64,000 bases of DNA from Pyxidicoccus caerfyrddinensis. Its GTDB lineage: Bacteria > Myxococcota > Myxococcia > Myxococcales > Myxococcaceae. The notes below the pieces were generated by a model, which was not told where the DNA came from, did not search any database, and saw only the letters and a program-made list of their open reading frames with translations. Shown here in pieces: positions 35,583 through 43,302 of this stretch (the first letter of the stretch is position 1; each line of letters starts with the position of its first letter). The DNA is taken from positions 52,666 through 116,665 of the forward strand of contig NZ_JAAIYA010000031.1 in NCBI RefSeq assembly GCF_010894405.1. The letters are read 5' to 3'. Made by a program: the position numbers and the translations under genes.

Positions 35583-36746
35583 ATGCGGCTGCTGACGCGG
35601 GCACGGATGGATGCAACGAGGGCGCCCCGGGCGAAGCGGGCGGCGGACTTCGACCGCGCGGTGGCCGAGTTCTTCATGCGCATTGCCCTGGAGGAGGCCG
35701 CCAAGGGGCTGGGCCGCACCAGTCCGAACCCCGTGGTGGGCGCGGTGCTGGTGAAGGGTGGGCGCATCATCGCCCGCGGCTACCACAAGAAGGCGGGCAC
35801 GGCGCACGCGGAGGTGGTGGCGCTGGAGGCGGCGGGCTCGAAGGCGAAGGGCGCGGACCTCTACACCACGCTGGAGCCGTGCGACCACTACGGGCGCACG
35901 CCACCGTGCAGCCTGGCGATTCTGGAGGCCGGGGTGCGCCGGGTCATCTGCGCGTCCGCGGACCCGAATCCGAAGGTGAGCGGCAAGGGCGTGGCGCGGC
36001 TGCGTCGCGGCGGGGTGAAGGTGCTCACCGGCGTCCTGCAGGAAGAGGCGGACACGCTGAACCGGCCCTTCTTCAAGACGATTCGCTCCGGCCTGCCGTG
36101 GGTGACGCTGAAGGCGGCGGTGACGCTGGACGGGAAGCTGGCCACGGCGACGGGAGACTCGCGCTGGGTGACGGGCGAGCCGGCGCGGGCGTGGGTGCAC
36201 CGGCTGCGCGACGCGGTGGACGTCATCCTCGTGGGCGCCAACACGGTGCGGAAGGACGACCCGAAGCTCACCACGCGGCTGCCGGGTGGTGGGGGCAAGG
36301 ACCCGCTGCGCGTGGTGGTGGACAGCCACCTGCGCCTGTCGCCGGGCTACACCGTCTTCACGCAGCGCAGCCCCGCGCGCACCGTGATTGCGACGCTGGA
36401 GGACCCGGAGGGCCGCAAGGCGCGGCGCTTCCTCGCCCAGGGCGTGGAGGTGTGGCAGGTGCGCCAGAAGGCGGGCCGCGTGGACCTGAAGGCGCTGCTG
36501 AAGCGCATTGCCAAGAGTGGCCTCAACCACGTGCTGGTGGAGGGCGGGGCGGAGATGTACGGCTCCTTCCTGCGCGAGCACCTGGCGGACTCGCTGGCGC
36601 TGTTCCTCGCGCCGAAGCTGATTGGCTCACCGGGGCTGTCTTGGGCGGGAGACCTCGGCGTGAAGGAGATGGCCCAGGCCGTGTCCGTGAGCGACCTCAC
36701 CTTCGAGCGCCACGGGGCCGACGTCCTGCTCCAGGCGCTGCTGTAG
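35583..36746 (+). CDS. ribD: Bifunctional riboflavin deaminase/reductase RibD
   Basis: The 387-residue protein has an N-terminal zinc deaminase domain (HAEVVAL, TLEPCDHYGRTPPC) and a C-terminal DHFR-like reductase (WVTLKAAVTLDGK, DSRWVTG, VEGGAEMYGSFL). It catalyses the deamination and reduction steps of riboflavin synthesis. ATG 35583 follows AGAGGG and starts 9 bp after nrdR. A ~35-residue basic N-terminal extension precedes the deaminase core, so a later start is possible. No FMN riboswitch is seen. Confidence 0.94.
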   Translation: MRLLTRARMDATRAPRAKRAADFDRAVAEFFMRIALEEAAKGLGRTSPNPVVGAVLVKGGRIIARGYHKKAGTAHAEVVALEAAGSKAKGADLYTTLEPCDHYGRTPPCSLAILEAGVRRVICASADPNPKVSGKGVARLRRGGVKVLTGVLQEEADTLNRPFFKTIRSGLPWVTLKAAVTLDGKLATATGDSRWVTGEPARAWVHRLRDAVDVILVGANTVRKDDPKLTTRLPGGGGKDPLRVVVDSHLRLSPGYTVFTQRSPARTVIATLEDPEGRKARRFLAQGVEVWQVRQKAGRVDLKALLKRIAKSGLNHVLVEGGAEMYGSFLREHLADSLALFLAPKLIGSPGLSWAGDLGVKEMAQAVSVSDLTFERHGADVLLQALL

Positions 36747-36786
36747 GACCCGGGCACGCCGTCCCGGCGCCAGTTATAAGGCGCCC

Positions 36787-37449
36787 ATGTTCACCGGACT
36801 CATCCAGGACCTGGGCAGGGTGGAGCGCGTCATCCCCGGCGGAATGACGGACCTCTGGATTCGCACCTCTCTTGGCGCCGAGAAGTTCGACCTCGGCGAG
36901 TCCATCGCCGTCGACGGCGCGTGCCTCACGGTGGTGGAGCGCAGCGGGGACACCTTCAAGGTGCAGGCCGCGCCGGAGACGCTCCGCCGCACCACCCTGG
37001 GCGCCGTGCGTCCGGGCGACCGCGTGAATCTGGAGCGCGCCCTGGCGCTCGGCGACCGGCTGGGCGGGCACCTGGTCTCCGGCCATGTGGACGCCGTGAG
37101 CGAAGTCCTCGAGACCTTCCCCGAGGGCGGCTCGTGGGTGATGCGCTTCCGGCTGCCCGAGGAGCTGGCTCCGTTCTTCATCGAGAAGGGCTCGGTGGCC
37201 ATCGACGGCATCAGCCTCACCGTCAACACGGTGGAGGCGGACCGCTTCAGCGTGCAGCTCATCCCCGAGACGCAGGAGCGCACCACCCTGCGGGCCAAGG
37301 CGGTGGGCGCCCGGGTGAACCTGGAGGCGGACCAGATTGGCAAGTACGTGGCCCGGCTCTTCGCCCTCCAGCGGGGGCAGGGGGCACCCGGGGGCGGCGG
37401 AGGGCTGACGGCGGCGGCCGTCCGGGCGGCGGGCTTCGGGACGCCGTAG
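36787..37449 (+). CDS. ribE: Riboflavin synthase, alpha chain
   Basis: The 220-residue protein starts MFTGLIQDLG and has two lumazine-binding repeats (each with a VDGxxLTV-type and a NLExA/NLEADQIGKYVAR segment). It dismutates two dimethylribityllumazine molecules to riboflavin. The last ~25 residues are a Gly-rich tail. The commonly adjacent ribBA is absent between ribE and ribH. Confidence 0.95.
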   Translation: MFTGLIQDLGRVERVIPGGMTDLWIRTSLGAEKFDLGESIAVDGACLTVVERSGDTFKVQAAPETLRRTTLGAVRPGDRVNLERALALGDRLGGHLVSGHVDAVSEVLETFPEGGSWVMRFRLPEELAPFFIEKGSVAIDGISLTVNTVEADRFSVQLIPETQERTTLRAKAVGARVNLEADQIGKYVARLFALQRGQGAPGGGGGLTAAAVRAAGFGTP

Positions 37450-37488
37450 CCCGCGACGCCGGGGCGCGGGTGGTGTAGGAAGCGCCGC

Positions 37489-37992
37489 ATGCCTCGCTAT
37501 TTCGACGGTGACTACCTTCCCCCCAAGGGGCGCTTCGCCATCTGCGTGGCCCGCTTCAACGGCTTCATCACCGAGGAGCTGGCCAAGGGCGCCGTGGACA
37601 CCCTGGTTCGCCATGGCGTCGCGGACGCGGACATCGACGTGTACCGCTGCCCCGGCACCTATGAGCTGCCCGGCCTGGTGCGCCGGGTGACGGAGTCCCG
37701 CCAGTACGCGGGCGTGATTACGCTGGGCGCCGTCATTCGCGGCGGCACCCCCCACTTCGACTACGTGGCCGGCGAGTGCGCCAAGGGCATCGGTCAGGTG
37801 GCCTTCAGTGCGGCGGCGGGCACTCCGGCCACGGCCGTCACCTTCGGCGTGCTGACGTGCGATACGGTGGAGCAGGCCATCGACCGGGCGGGCGTGAAGG
37901 CGGGCAACAAGGGCTCCGAGGCCACGCTGGCCTGCATCGAGATGGTGAACCTCTACGCGAAGCTGGCGGCGACGGAAGGAAGGAAGGGCTAA
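37489..37992 (+). CDS. ribH: 6,7-dimethyl-8-ribityllumazine synthase
   Basis: The 167-residue protein has the substrate motifs VARFNGFIT, PGTYELPG, GAVIRGGTPHFDYV and FGVLTCDTVEQAIDRAG. It makes the lumazine precursor for RibE and normally forms capsids of 60 subunits or pentamers. It ends 3 bp before nusB. Confidence 0.96.
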   Translation: MPRYFDGDYLPPKGRFAICVARFNGFITEELAKGAVDTLVRHGVADADIDVYRCPGTYELPGLVRRVTESRQYAGVITLGAVIRGGTPHFDYVAGECAKGIGQVAFSAAAGTPATAVTFGVLTCDTVEQAIDRAGVKAGNKGSEATLACIEMVNLYAKLAATEGRKG

Positions 37993-37995
37993 TCC

Positions 37996-38415
37996 ATGGG
38001 CGCGCGGAGAACCGGACGCGAGCGGGCGCTGCAGGCGCTCTACCAGTTGGAGATGGCCCCCGCGACGGTGGCCGAGGCCCTGGAGTCCGCATGGACGGCC
38101 TCCGAGGAGGCCAAGCGAGACCCGGACGCGGTGAAGTTCGCCCGCGAGCTGGTCGAGGGCGTGCAGGGCCACCGCGAGGAAATCGACCAGCTGATTGAAC
38201 GGCACAGCCACAACTGGCGGCTGGACCGCATGTCCCGCATCGACCGGAACGTGCTGCGCCTGGGCATCTTCGAGCTGAAGTACCGCCCGGACATTCCCCG
38301 CAAGGTGACCATCAACGAGGCGGTGGAGCTGGGGAAGAACTTCGGCACCGAGGAGTCCAGCGCCTTCGTCAACGGCCTGCTGGACCGCGTGGCCGTGGCG
38401 CTCAACAAGCCGTGA
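37996..38415 (+). CDS. nusB: Transcription antitermination factor NusB
   Basis: The 139-residue all-helical protein starts GARRTGRERALQALYQ and has the conserved RMSRIDRNVLRLGIFEL and INEAVELGKNFGTEESSAFVNGLLD helices. It binds boxA RNA with NusE for antitermination. ribH-nusB adjacency is widely conserved. The 3' end is partly duplicated just after the stop. Confidence 0.96.
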   Translation: MGARRTGRERALQALYQLEMAPATVAEALESAWTASEEAKRDPDAVKFARELVEGVQGHREEIDQLIERHSHNWRLDRMSRIDRNVLRLGIFELKYRPDIPRKVTINEAVELGKNFGTEESSAFVNGLLDRVAVALNKP

Positions 38416-38437
38416 GCGCACTGGCGCTCAACAAGCC
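38396..38437 (+). repeat. 16-bp tandem duplication at the nusB 3' end
   Basis: TGGCGCTCAACAAGCC occurs at 38396-38411 and 38422-38437. Both copies would encode ALNKP followed by a stop in the matching frame. The nusB stop (38413-38415) comes after the first copy, so the second is untranslated. It looks like a small recent tail duplication. Confidence 0.9.
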
Positions 38438-38467
38438 CTGATCCGCGAACACCCGAGGGACGCCCGC

Positions 38468-38959
38468 GTGAGCCAGACGACGACGCACGACATCGGGATG
38501 GAAGGCCTGGACGCGCTCGGCGGGGTGGACGCCCTCTGCCTCTTCGTGGCCGAGGATGACCGGCCCCTGCCGTCCTCCGCCGGCTACGTGGACTGGCGCC
38601 TGTGCGGCGCCCTGTCGCGGGTGCTCAAGAATGGCTTCTTCACCGGGGCCAAGGACGACTGGCTCCTCCTGCCGTCCGACGGGAAGCTGCCCGTGCCGCG
38701 CATCTTCGTGGTGGGGCTGGGCTCCCGGCAGAAGCTGGACGCGGCCTCGCTGAGCGAGGCCCTGGCCGGCGCGGGCCGGGTGCTGAGCCGGGCAAAGGTG
38801 GACGCGGTGGCCCTGGAGGTGCCCTTCGGGGGCAGGGCCGAGGACGCCGCGAGGGCGGAGGCGTACCAGAAGGGCTTCCTCCCGGCGTTCAAGGGTGGAC
38901 GGGTGGCGCTCCTGGTGGACAAGGGGCTCGTCCGGCTCCTACCAGCCCGCAAGGGGTGA
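38468..38959 (+). CDS. Stand-alone M17 (leucyl aminopeptidase) N-terminal domain protein
   Basis: The 163-residue protein resembles only the N-terminal macro-like domain of M17 peptidases (DALCLFVAEDDRPLPS, FVVGLGSRQKLDAASL...AGAGRVL). The ~300-residue catalytic metal domain is absent and no frame downstream restores it, so it cannot be an active aminopeptidase. GTG start at 38468. It lies between nusB and the first che gene, co-directional with both. Function is unknown; it may bind a ligand or assemble with other proteins. Confidence 0.75.
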   Translation: MSQTTTHDIGMEGLDALGGVDALCLFVAEDDRPLPSSAGYVDWRLCGALSRVLKNGFFTGAKDDWLLLPSDGKLPVPRIFVVGLGSRQKLDAASLSEALAGAGRVLSRAKVDAVALEVPFGGRAEDAARAEAYQKGFLPAFKGGRVALLVDKGLVRLLPARKG

Positions 38960-39014
38960 CGCTCAGCGGCCGGGCGAGCGTTCTGTTAGCATGTACCGCC
39001 CGGGGCGAGCGCAC

Positions 39015-39389
39015 ATGCGTGTCAAGGTCTTGATTGTCGAGGACTCCAAGGCGTCGCGCGAGTACATCGCCGCGATGGTGGAGGCCGTGGAGGGCATCGA
39101 GGCCATCGTCACCTCGAGCGGCTTCGAAGCGCTGAAGCTGCTGCCCCGCCACCGGTTCGAGCTCATCATCACCGACATCAACATGCCCGACATCAACGGG
39201 CTGGAGCTCATCAACTTCGTCAAGAAGAACCCCAACTACCGGGACGTGCCCCTGTTCATCATCACCACCGAGGGGCGCGAGCAGGACCGCGACCGCGGCA
39301 TGGCGCTGGGCGCGACGGAGTACCTGGTCAAGCCCTTCCTGCCCGGGAGCCTGGAAGAGCTCCTGCGGCGCTACCTGAAGCTGCCGTGA
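39015..39389 (+). CDS. CheY-like response regulator of the chemosensory operon
   Basis: The 124-residue receiver has an acidic site (VEDS), phospho-acceptor D in IITDINMPDING, Thr in ITTEGRE and Lys in LVKPF. ATG 39015 gives a normal receiver start. Its stop overlaps the cheA GTG by 4 bp, making it the likely direct target of that kinase. Confidence 0.92.
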   Translation: MRVKVLIVEDSKASREYIAAMVEAVEGIEAIVTSSGFEALKLLPRHRFELIITDINMPDINGLELINFVKKNPNYRDVPLFIITTEGREQDRDRGMALGATEYLVKPFLPGSLEELLRRYLKLP

Positions 39390-41773
39390 ATCCCGGCTCC
39401 AAGGCCCTGGCCGAGTTCGTGGCCGAGGCGACCGAAATCCTCGACGCGCTGGGCAAGGATCTGCTCGTGCTCGACGAGCGGCGCGGCCAGGAGGCGGACC
39501 CGGAGCTGGTCAACGGCATCTTCCGCGCGGCGCACTCGCTCAAGGGGCTGTCCGGGCTGTTCGGCCAGGAGCGCATCTCCCGGCTGGCGCATGGGACGGA
39601 GGACCTGCTCGACAGGCTTCGCCTGGGCCGGCTGCACCTGGACGACACGGCGCTGGACGCGCTGATCGAAGCACTGGACGCCTTCCAGGCCCTGCTGGCC
39701 GAGGCGGCGCGGGGCTCCGAGTCCGAGCCGCTCACCCGGCGCGTGGAGGACATGACGGCGCGGCTGGCCGGGCTGGGCTCGCCGCCGGTGTCCGTGGACG
39801 AGGACCCGCTGGACCGGCTGGAGCTGGACCCGCAGGTGCGCTCCGTCTTCACCGAGTACGAGGAGCACCGCCTCCGGGAGAATGTGCGGCGCGGCGTGTC
39901 GCTGTGGCGCGTGCGCGCCGCGTTCGACTTGTCCGACTTCGACAAGGGGCTGGCGGACCTCAACGCGCGCCTCAAGCCGCTGGGTGAGGTCATCAGCACG
40001 TTGCCCTCCGCGCGGCCCGGTGGGACGCACGGCATCGCCTTCGACCTCATCTTCGGCGCGCAGGCGACCGGCGAGGCGCTGGAGGCCGGACTGAAGGGCA
40101 CGCCCGCGGAGCTGTCCCCGCTGGTGGTGCGCCCCGCGGCCACCCACGCCGCCGCCCAGGCCCTGGCCCGCGCGGTGGAGCCGCCCGCGTCTACTCGCGC
40201 GACGCTGTCCCGGGTGGATGCGCCCGCGGCTCCGGTGAAGCGGGGAGGGAAGAAGAAGGGCGCCCGTGCGGGCACCACCACGAAGGGAGCCCAGAAGTCC
40301 CTGCTGCCGTCGACGGACGCGGAGGGCGCCGATTCCTCGGGCCCGGGCGACGCGCTGACGCCGTCCGGAGCTCCGCGGGGCCCGGGCGACGCGCTGGTGC
40401 CGGTGACGCCGTCCGGGCTTCAGTCGCCGGCGGGCTCGCCCGGAGCGTCGGTGGCGTACCTGCAAGGGGCCGGTGGGACACAGCGGGTCCGCGCGGTGGT
40501 GATGGAGACGCCCTCCACGGGCACTGCTTCGCCCGCACGTCCCGAGGGCGATACCTCGCTGCGCTCGCTGACGCAGACAGTGCGCGTGGACATCGGCCGG
40601 CTGGACGGGCTCATCAACATGGTGGGCGAATTGCTGCTCATCAAGGCCAACCTCCAGCGTCTGGCGGAGTCCGCGCGGCAGGACGGGGCGGTGGCGCTGT
40701 CCAAGCTGTTCGGCCAGGAGCTGGCGCGCGAGACGCGAGGCCTGGAGCGCAAGCTGGAGGCGCTCCAGGAGGGGCTGCTGGAAGCGCGCATGGTCCCCGT
40801 GGGCCAGGTCTTCGACAAGCTGGCCCGGCTGGTGCGCCGCATCACCCGCGAGGCGGGGAAGGAAATCGAGTTCGTCATCGGCGGCGGCGAGGTGGAGCTG
40901 GACAAGCTCATCGTCGAGGAGCTGAGCGACCCGCTGATGCACCTCATCCGCAACGCCATCGACCACGGCGTCGAGTCCCCCGAGGCGCGGCTGGCCGCCG
41001 GCAAGCCCCGGCGCGCAGTGGTGGCGCTGCGCGCCGAGCAGAAGGGCAACCACGTCGTCATCGAGGTGAGCGACGACGGCGCCGGCATCGACGAAATGCG
41101 CGTGCGCGAGGTGGCGCTCACCCGGGGCCTCATCACCTTCTCCCAGGCGCAGGAGATGGGCCGGCGCGAGCTGCTCAACCTCATCTTCCTGCCCGGCTTC
41201 TCCACCGCGCGCAGCGTGTCCGAGCTGTCTGGCCGTGGCGTGGGCCTGGACGTGGTGAAGAACAACCTGGGCAACCTGTCCGGCATCATCGACGTGTGGA
41301 GCGAGCGCGGAAAGGGCACCGCCTTCCACCTCACGCTGCCCGTCACCCTGGCCATCATCCGCGCGCTGGTGGTGGGTGTGAGTGGCCGCACCTACGCGGT
41401 GCCGCTCAACAGCGTGCTGGAAATCCTCTCCGTGCAGCCCAAGGACATCCGCACCGTGGAGCGGCGCGAGGTGCTCGACTTGCGCGGGCAGACACTGCCC
41501 TTCATGCGGCTGGCGCGGATGTTCGCCCTGCCGGAGCGGCCGGTGAATCGCTACTTCGTGGTGGTGGTGGGGCTGGCGCAGGAGCGGCTGGGCATTGCCG
41601 TGGACGAGCTGCACGGCCAGCAGGACATCGTCACCAAGCCCCTGGGGGGCCGGCTGCAGTCCGTCCGGGGCATCTCCGGCGCCACGGACCTGGGCAACCG
41701 GCGCACGGTGCTGGTGCTGGACGTGGCGGCGCTGCTGGAGGAGGGCCTGGCCGTGGAGCGCCGTCGGGCCTGA
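39386..41773 (+). CDS. cheA: Chemotaxis histidine kinase CheA
   Basis: The 795-residue kinase has an HPt domain with H50 (RAAHSLKGLSG). A ~100-residue domain at ~140-245 (YEEHRLRENVRRG...GEVISTLPS) fits an alternative P2/CheY-docking module. A long Pro/Ala/Gly linker (~245-390) with a repeated GPGDAL follows. The dimerisation helix, HATPase core (HLIRNAIDHGVE, SDDGAGID, FSTARSVSELSGRGVGLDVV) and C-terminal CheW-like domain complete it. GTG start overlaps cheY. No receptor gene is in the operon, so signals must come from a receptor encoded elsewhere. Confidence 0.95.
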   Translation: MNPGSKALAEFVAEATEILDALGKDLLVLDERRGQEADPELVNGIFRAAHSLKGLSGLFGQERISRLAHGTEDLLDRLRLGRLHLDDTALDALIEALDAFQALLAEAARGSESEPLTRRVEDMTARLAGLGSPPVSVDEDPLDRLELDPQVRSVFTEYEEHRLRENVRRGVSLWRVRAAFDLSDFDKGLADLNARLKPLGEVISTLPSARPGGTHGIAFDLIFGAQATGEALEAGLKGTPAELSPLVVRPAATHAAAQALARAVEPPASTRATLSRVDAPAAPVKRGGKKKGARAGTTTKGAQKSLLPSTDAEGADSSGPGDALTPSGAPRGPGDALVPVTPSGLQSPAGSPGASVAYLQGAGGTQRVRAVVMETPSTGTASPARPEGDTSLRSLTQTVRVDIGRLDGLINMVGELLLIKANLQRLAESARQDGAVALSKLFGQELARETRGLERKLEALQEGLLEARMVPVGQVFDKLARLVRRITREAGKEIEFVIGGGEVELDKLIVEELSDPLMHLIRNAIDHGVESPEARLAAGKPRRAVVALRAEQKGNHVVIEVSDDGAGIDEMRVREVALTRGLITFSQAQEMGRRELLNLIFLPGFSTARSVSELSGRGVGLDVVKNNLGNLSGIIDVWSERGKGTAFHLTLPVTLAIIRALVVGVSGRTYAVPLNSVLEILSVQPKDIRTVERREVLDLRGQTLPFMRLARMFALPERPVNRYFVVVVGLAQERLGIAVDELHGQQDIVTKPLGGRLQSVRGISGATDLGNRRTVLVLDVAALLEEGLAVERRRA
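40339..40396 (+). repeat. 19-bp direct repeat in the CheA linker
   Basis: GGGCCCGGGCGACGCGCTG occurs at 40339-40357 and 40378-40396, in frame, encoding GPGDAL twice. It lies in the low-complexity linker and probably only changes linker length. Confidence 0.85.
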
Positions 41774-41816
41774 GCCACGCTGCGGCCGGGGCGGCCGGCT
41801 GCTATCCTTGGCGGCC

Positions 41817-42383
41817 GTGTCCAGGTTCGCTGCGCTACTCGACGACTTCTTCTACCGCCCGGACGAGGACGTCGCCGGACTGCACGACTTCGCCGCCGGC
41901 AGCGACGGCACGCAGTCGTCCGTCCCTGAAGAGGTGCCGGAGGAGTACCTCGCGTTCCGCCTGGAGGGCGAGTGCTACGCGGTGCCCATCCGCGTCGTGC
42001 GGGAAATCTCCAAGGTGCCCCCGCTGACGGAGATTCCCCGCGCGGAGCCGCACCTGCTCGGCGTGATGAACCTGCGGGGCGAATTGCTGCCCGCCTACGA
42101 CATCAAGGTGCGGCTGCGGCTGGCCGAGCGGGCGCCCGTCGTCGCGGGGCCCGAGGCGCCCTCGCCACCGCGCGATGCGCGCATCCTGGTGCTGCGCACG
42201 GAGTCCGGCCCGGCCGGAGTGTGGGTGGACGGCGTCACCGGCGTGGTGAAGCTGAAGCCCTCCATGCTGGAGGCGGCGCCGCCGGGGCTGCGCTCGGGCG
42301 ACAGGGACTGCGTGGTCGGCATCGGCCGCCGGGGGTCCACGCTGTACATCCTCCTCGACGCGGAACAGGCGCTCGCCTCATGA
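41817..42383 (+). CDS. cheW: CheW-like adaptor 1
   Basis: The 188-residue protein has a ~40-residue N-terminal extension and then a full CheW domain (YLAFRLEGECYAVPI, PRAEPHLLGVMNLRGELLPAYDI). It couples receptors to CheA. GTG 41817 starts 43 bp after cheA. The next gene overlaps its stop by 4 bp. Confidence 0.92.
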   Translation: MSRFAALLDDFFYRPDEDVAGLHDFAAGSDGTQSSVPEEVPEEYLAFRLEGECYAVPIRVVREISKVPPLTEIPRAEPHLLGVMNLRGELLPAYDIKVRLRLAERAPVVAGPEAPSPPRDARILVLRTESGPAGVWVDGVTGVVKLKPSMLEAAPPGLRSGDRDCVVGIGRRGSTLYILLDAEQALAS

Positions 42384-42904
42384 AGGACCCGGTCAACCTC
42401 CTGGCGCGCCGGCCGCGCGCGGTGCTGGACGCTCCCACCGAGGAGGCGGACACGCTGGTGCAGCTGTGCGCCTTCTTCGTGGGCAACGAGGAGTACGTGC
42501 TGGACATCATGCGCGTGGAGGAAATCCTCCCGCCCCAGCGCGTCACGCCCATCCCCCATGCTCCGTCCTTCGTGGAGGGCGTGCTGCACCTGCGGGGCAT
42601 CATCCTGCCGGTGGTGGATCTGCGGCGCCGGCTGCTGGGACAGGCGACGCCGGAGACGCCGAAGACGCGGCTCTTGGTGTGCAGGCTGGGGACGCGGCGC
42701 GTGGCGGTGCGGGTGGACCGGGTGGCGGAGGTGCTGCGCGTGCGCAAGGGTGACATCAAGCCCGCGCCCGCGCTGGTGGTGGCGGGGCGCTCGCCCTTCG
42801 TGGTGGGCGTGTGCGGGCCGCCGGAGCGGCTCCGGCTGCTGCTCGACTTGAAGGCGTTGTTGCGCGCGGAGCTGGAGCGCGAATCCTCACGGAGGCCCGA
42901 ATGA
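42380..42904 (+). CDS. CheW-like adaptor 2
   Basis: This 174-residue CheW domain protein (CAFFVGNEEYVLDIMRVEEIL, APSFVEGVLHLRGIILPVVDL) has a shorter N-terminus than adaptor 1. Two unlike CheW proteins in one operon suggest separate receptor contacts or a mixed array. It is coupled by ATGA overlaps to genes on both sides. Confidence 0.92.
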   Translation: MKDPVNLLARRPRAVLDAPTEEADTLVQLCAFFVGNEEYVLDIMRVEEILPPQRVTPIPHAPSFVEGVLHLRGIILPVVDLRRRLLGQATPETPKTRLLVCRLGTRRVAVRVDRVAEVLRVRKGDIKPAPALVVAGRSPFVVGVCGPPERLRLLLDLKALLRAELERESSRRPE

Positions 42905-43302
42905 GCCCGCACGATGGAGCACGCATGGACCTGCAGTCGCTCGAAGGGCATCGCCGCATCCTCGGCATCGTCTTCATCGTGATGAACGCGCTGACACTCC
43001 TGGTCGCGCTGGGGTTCGGCGCCTTCGGCCTGGCCATAGGCCAGTTCGGGATGCAGCACGCGCGGGCGGACGAGGAGGCCGTGGTGACGGCTGTCCTCGT
43101 GGGCGTCACCGGCTGCCTCTTCGTGATGGGGCTGCCGGGCATCATCACCGGCATCGGCCTGCTGAAGCGCCGCCCGTGGTCTCGGATGCTGGCGCTGGTG
43201 CTGGGCTGTCTCGCCCTTCCCAACGTTCCGCTCGGGACGGCCCTGGGCATCTACACCATCTGGTTCTACACGCAGGCGGGGTCCGACCAGGTCTTCGAAT
43301 GA
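42901..43302 (+). CDS. Small four-helix membrane protein inside the chemosensory operon
   Basis: The 133-residue protein has a short polar N-terminus, a long hydrophobic segment at ~19-48 (one or two helices), then helices at ~62-88 and ~95-125 separated by a basic KRRPWSR turn. No catalytic motif is seen and I do not recognise a family with certainty. It overlaps cheW 2 and the HEAT gene by 4 bp on each side, so it is made together with the Che proteins. It may anchor the complex or sense membrane state. Confidence 0.75.
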   Translation: MSPHDGARMDLQSLEGHRRILGIVFIVMNALTLLVALGFGAFGLAIGQFGMQHARADEEAVVTAVLVGVTGCLFVMGLPGIITGIGLLKRRPWSRMLALVLGCLALPNVPLGTALGIYTIWFYTQAGSDQVFE

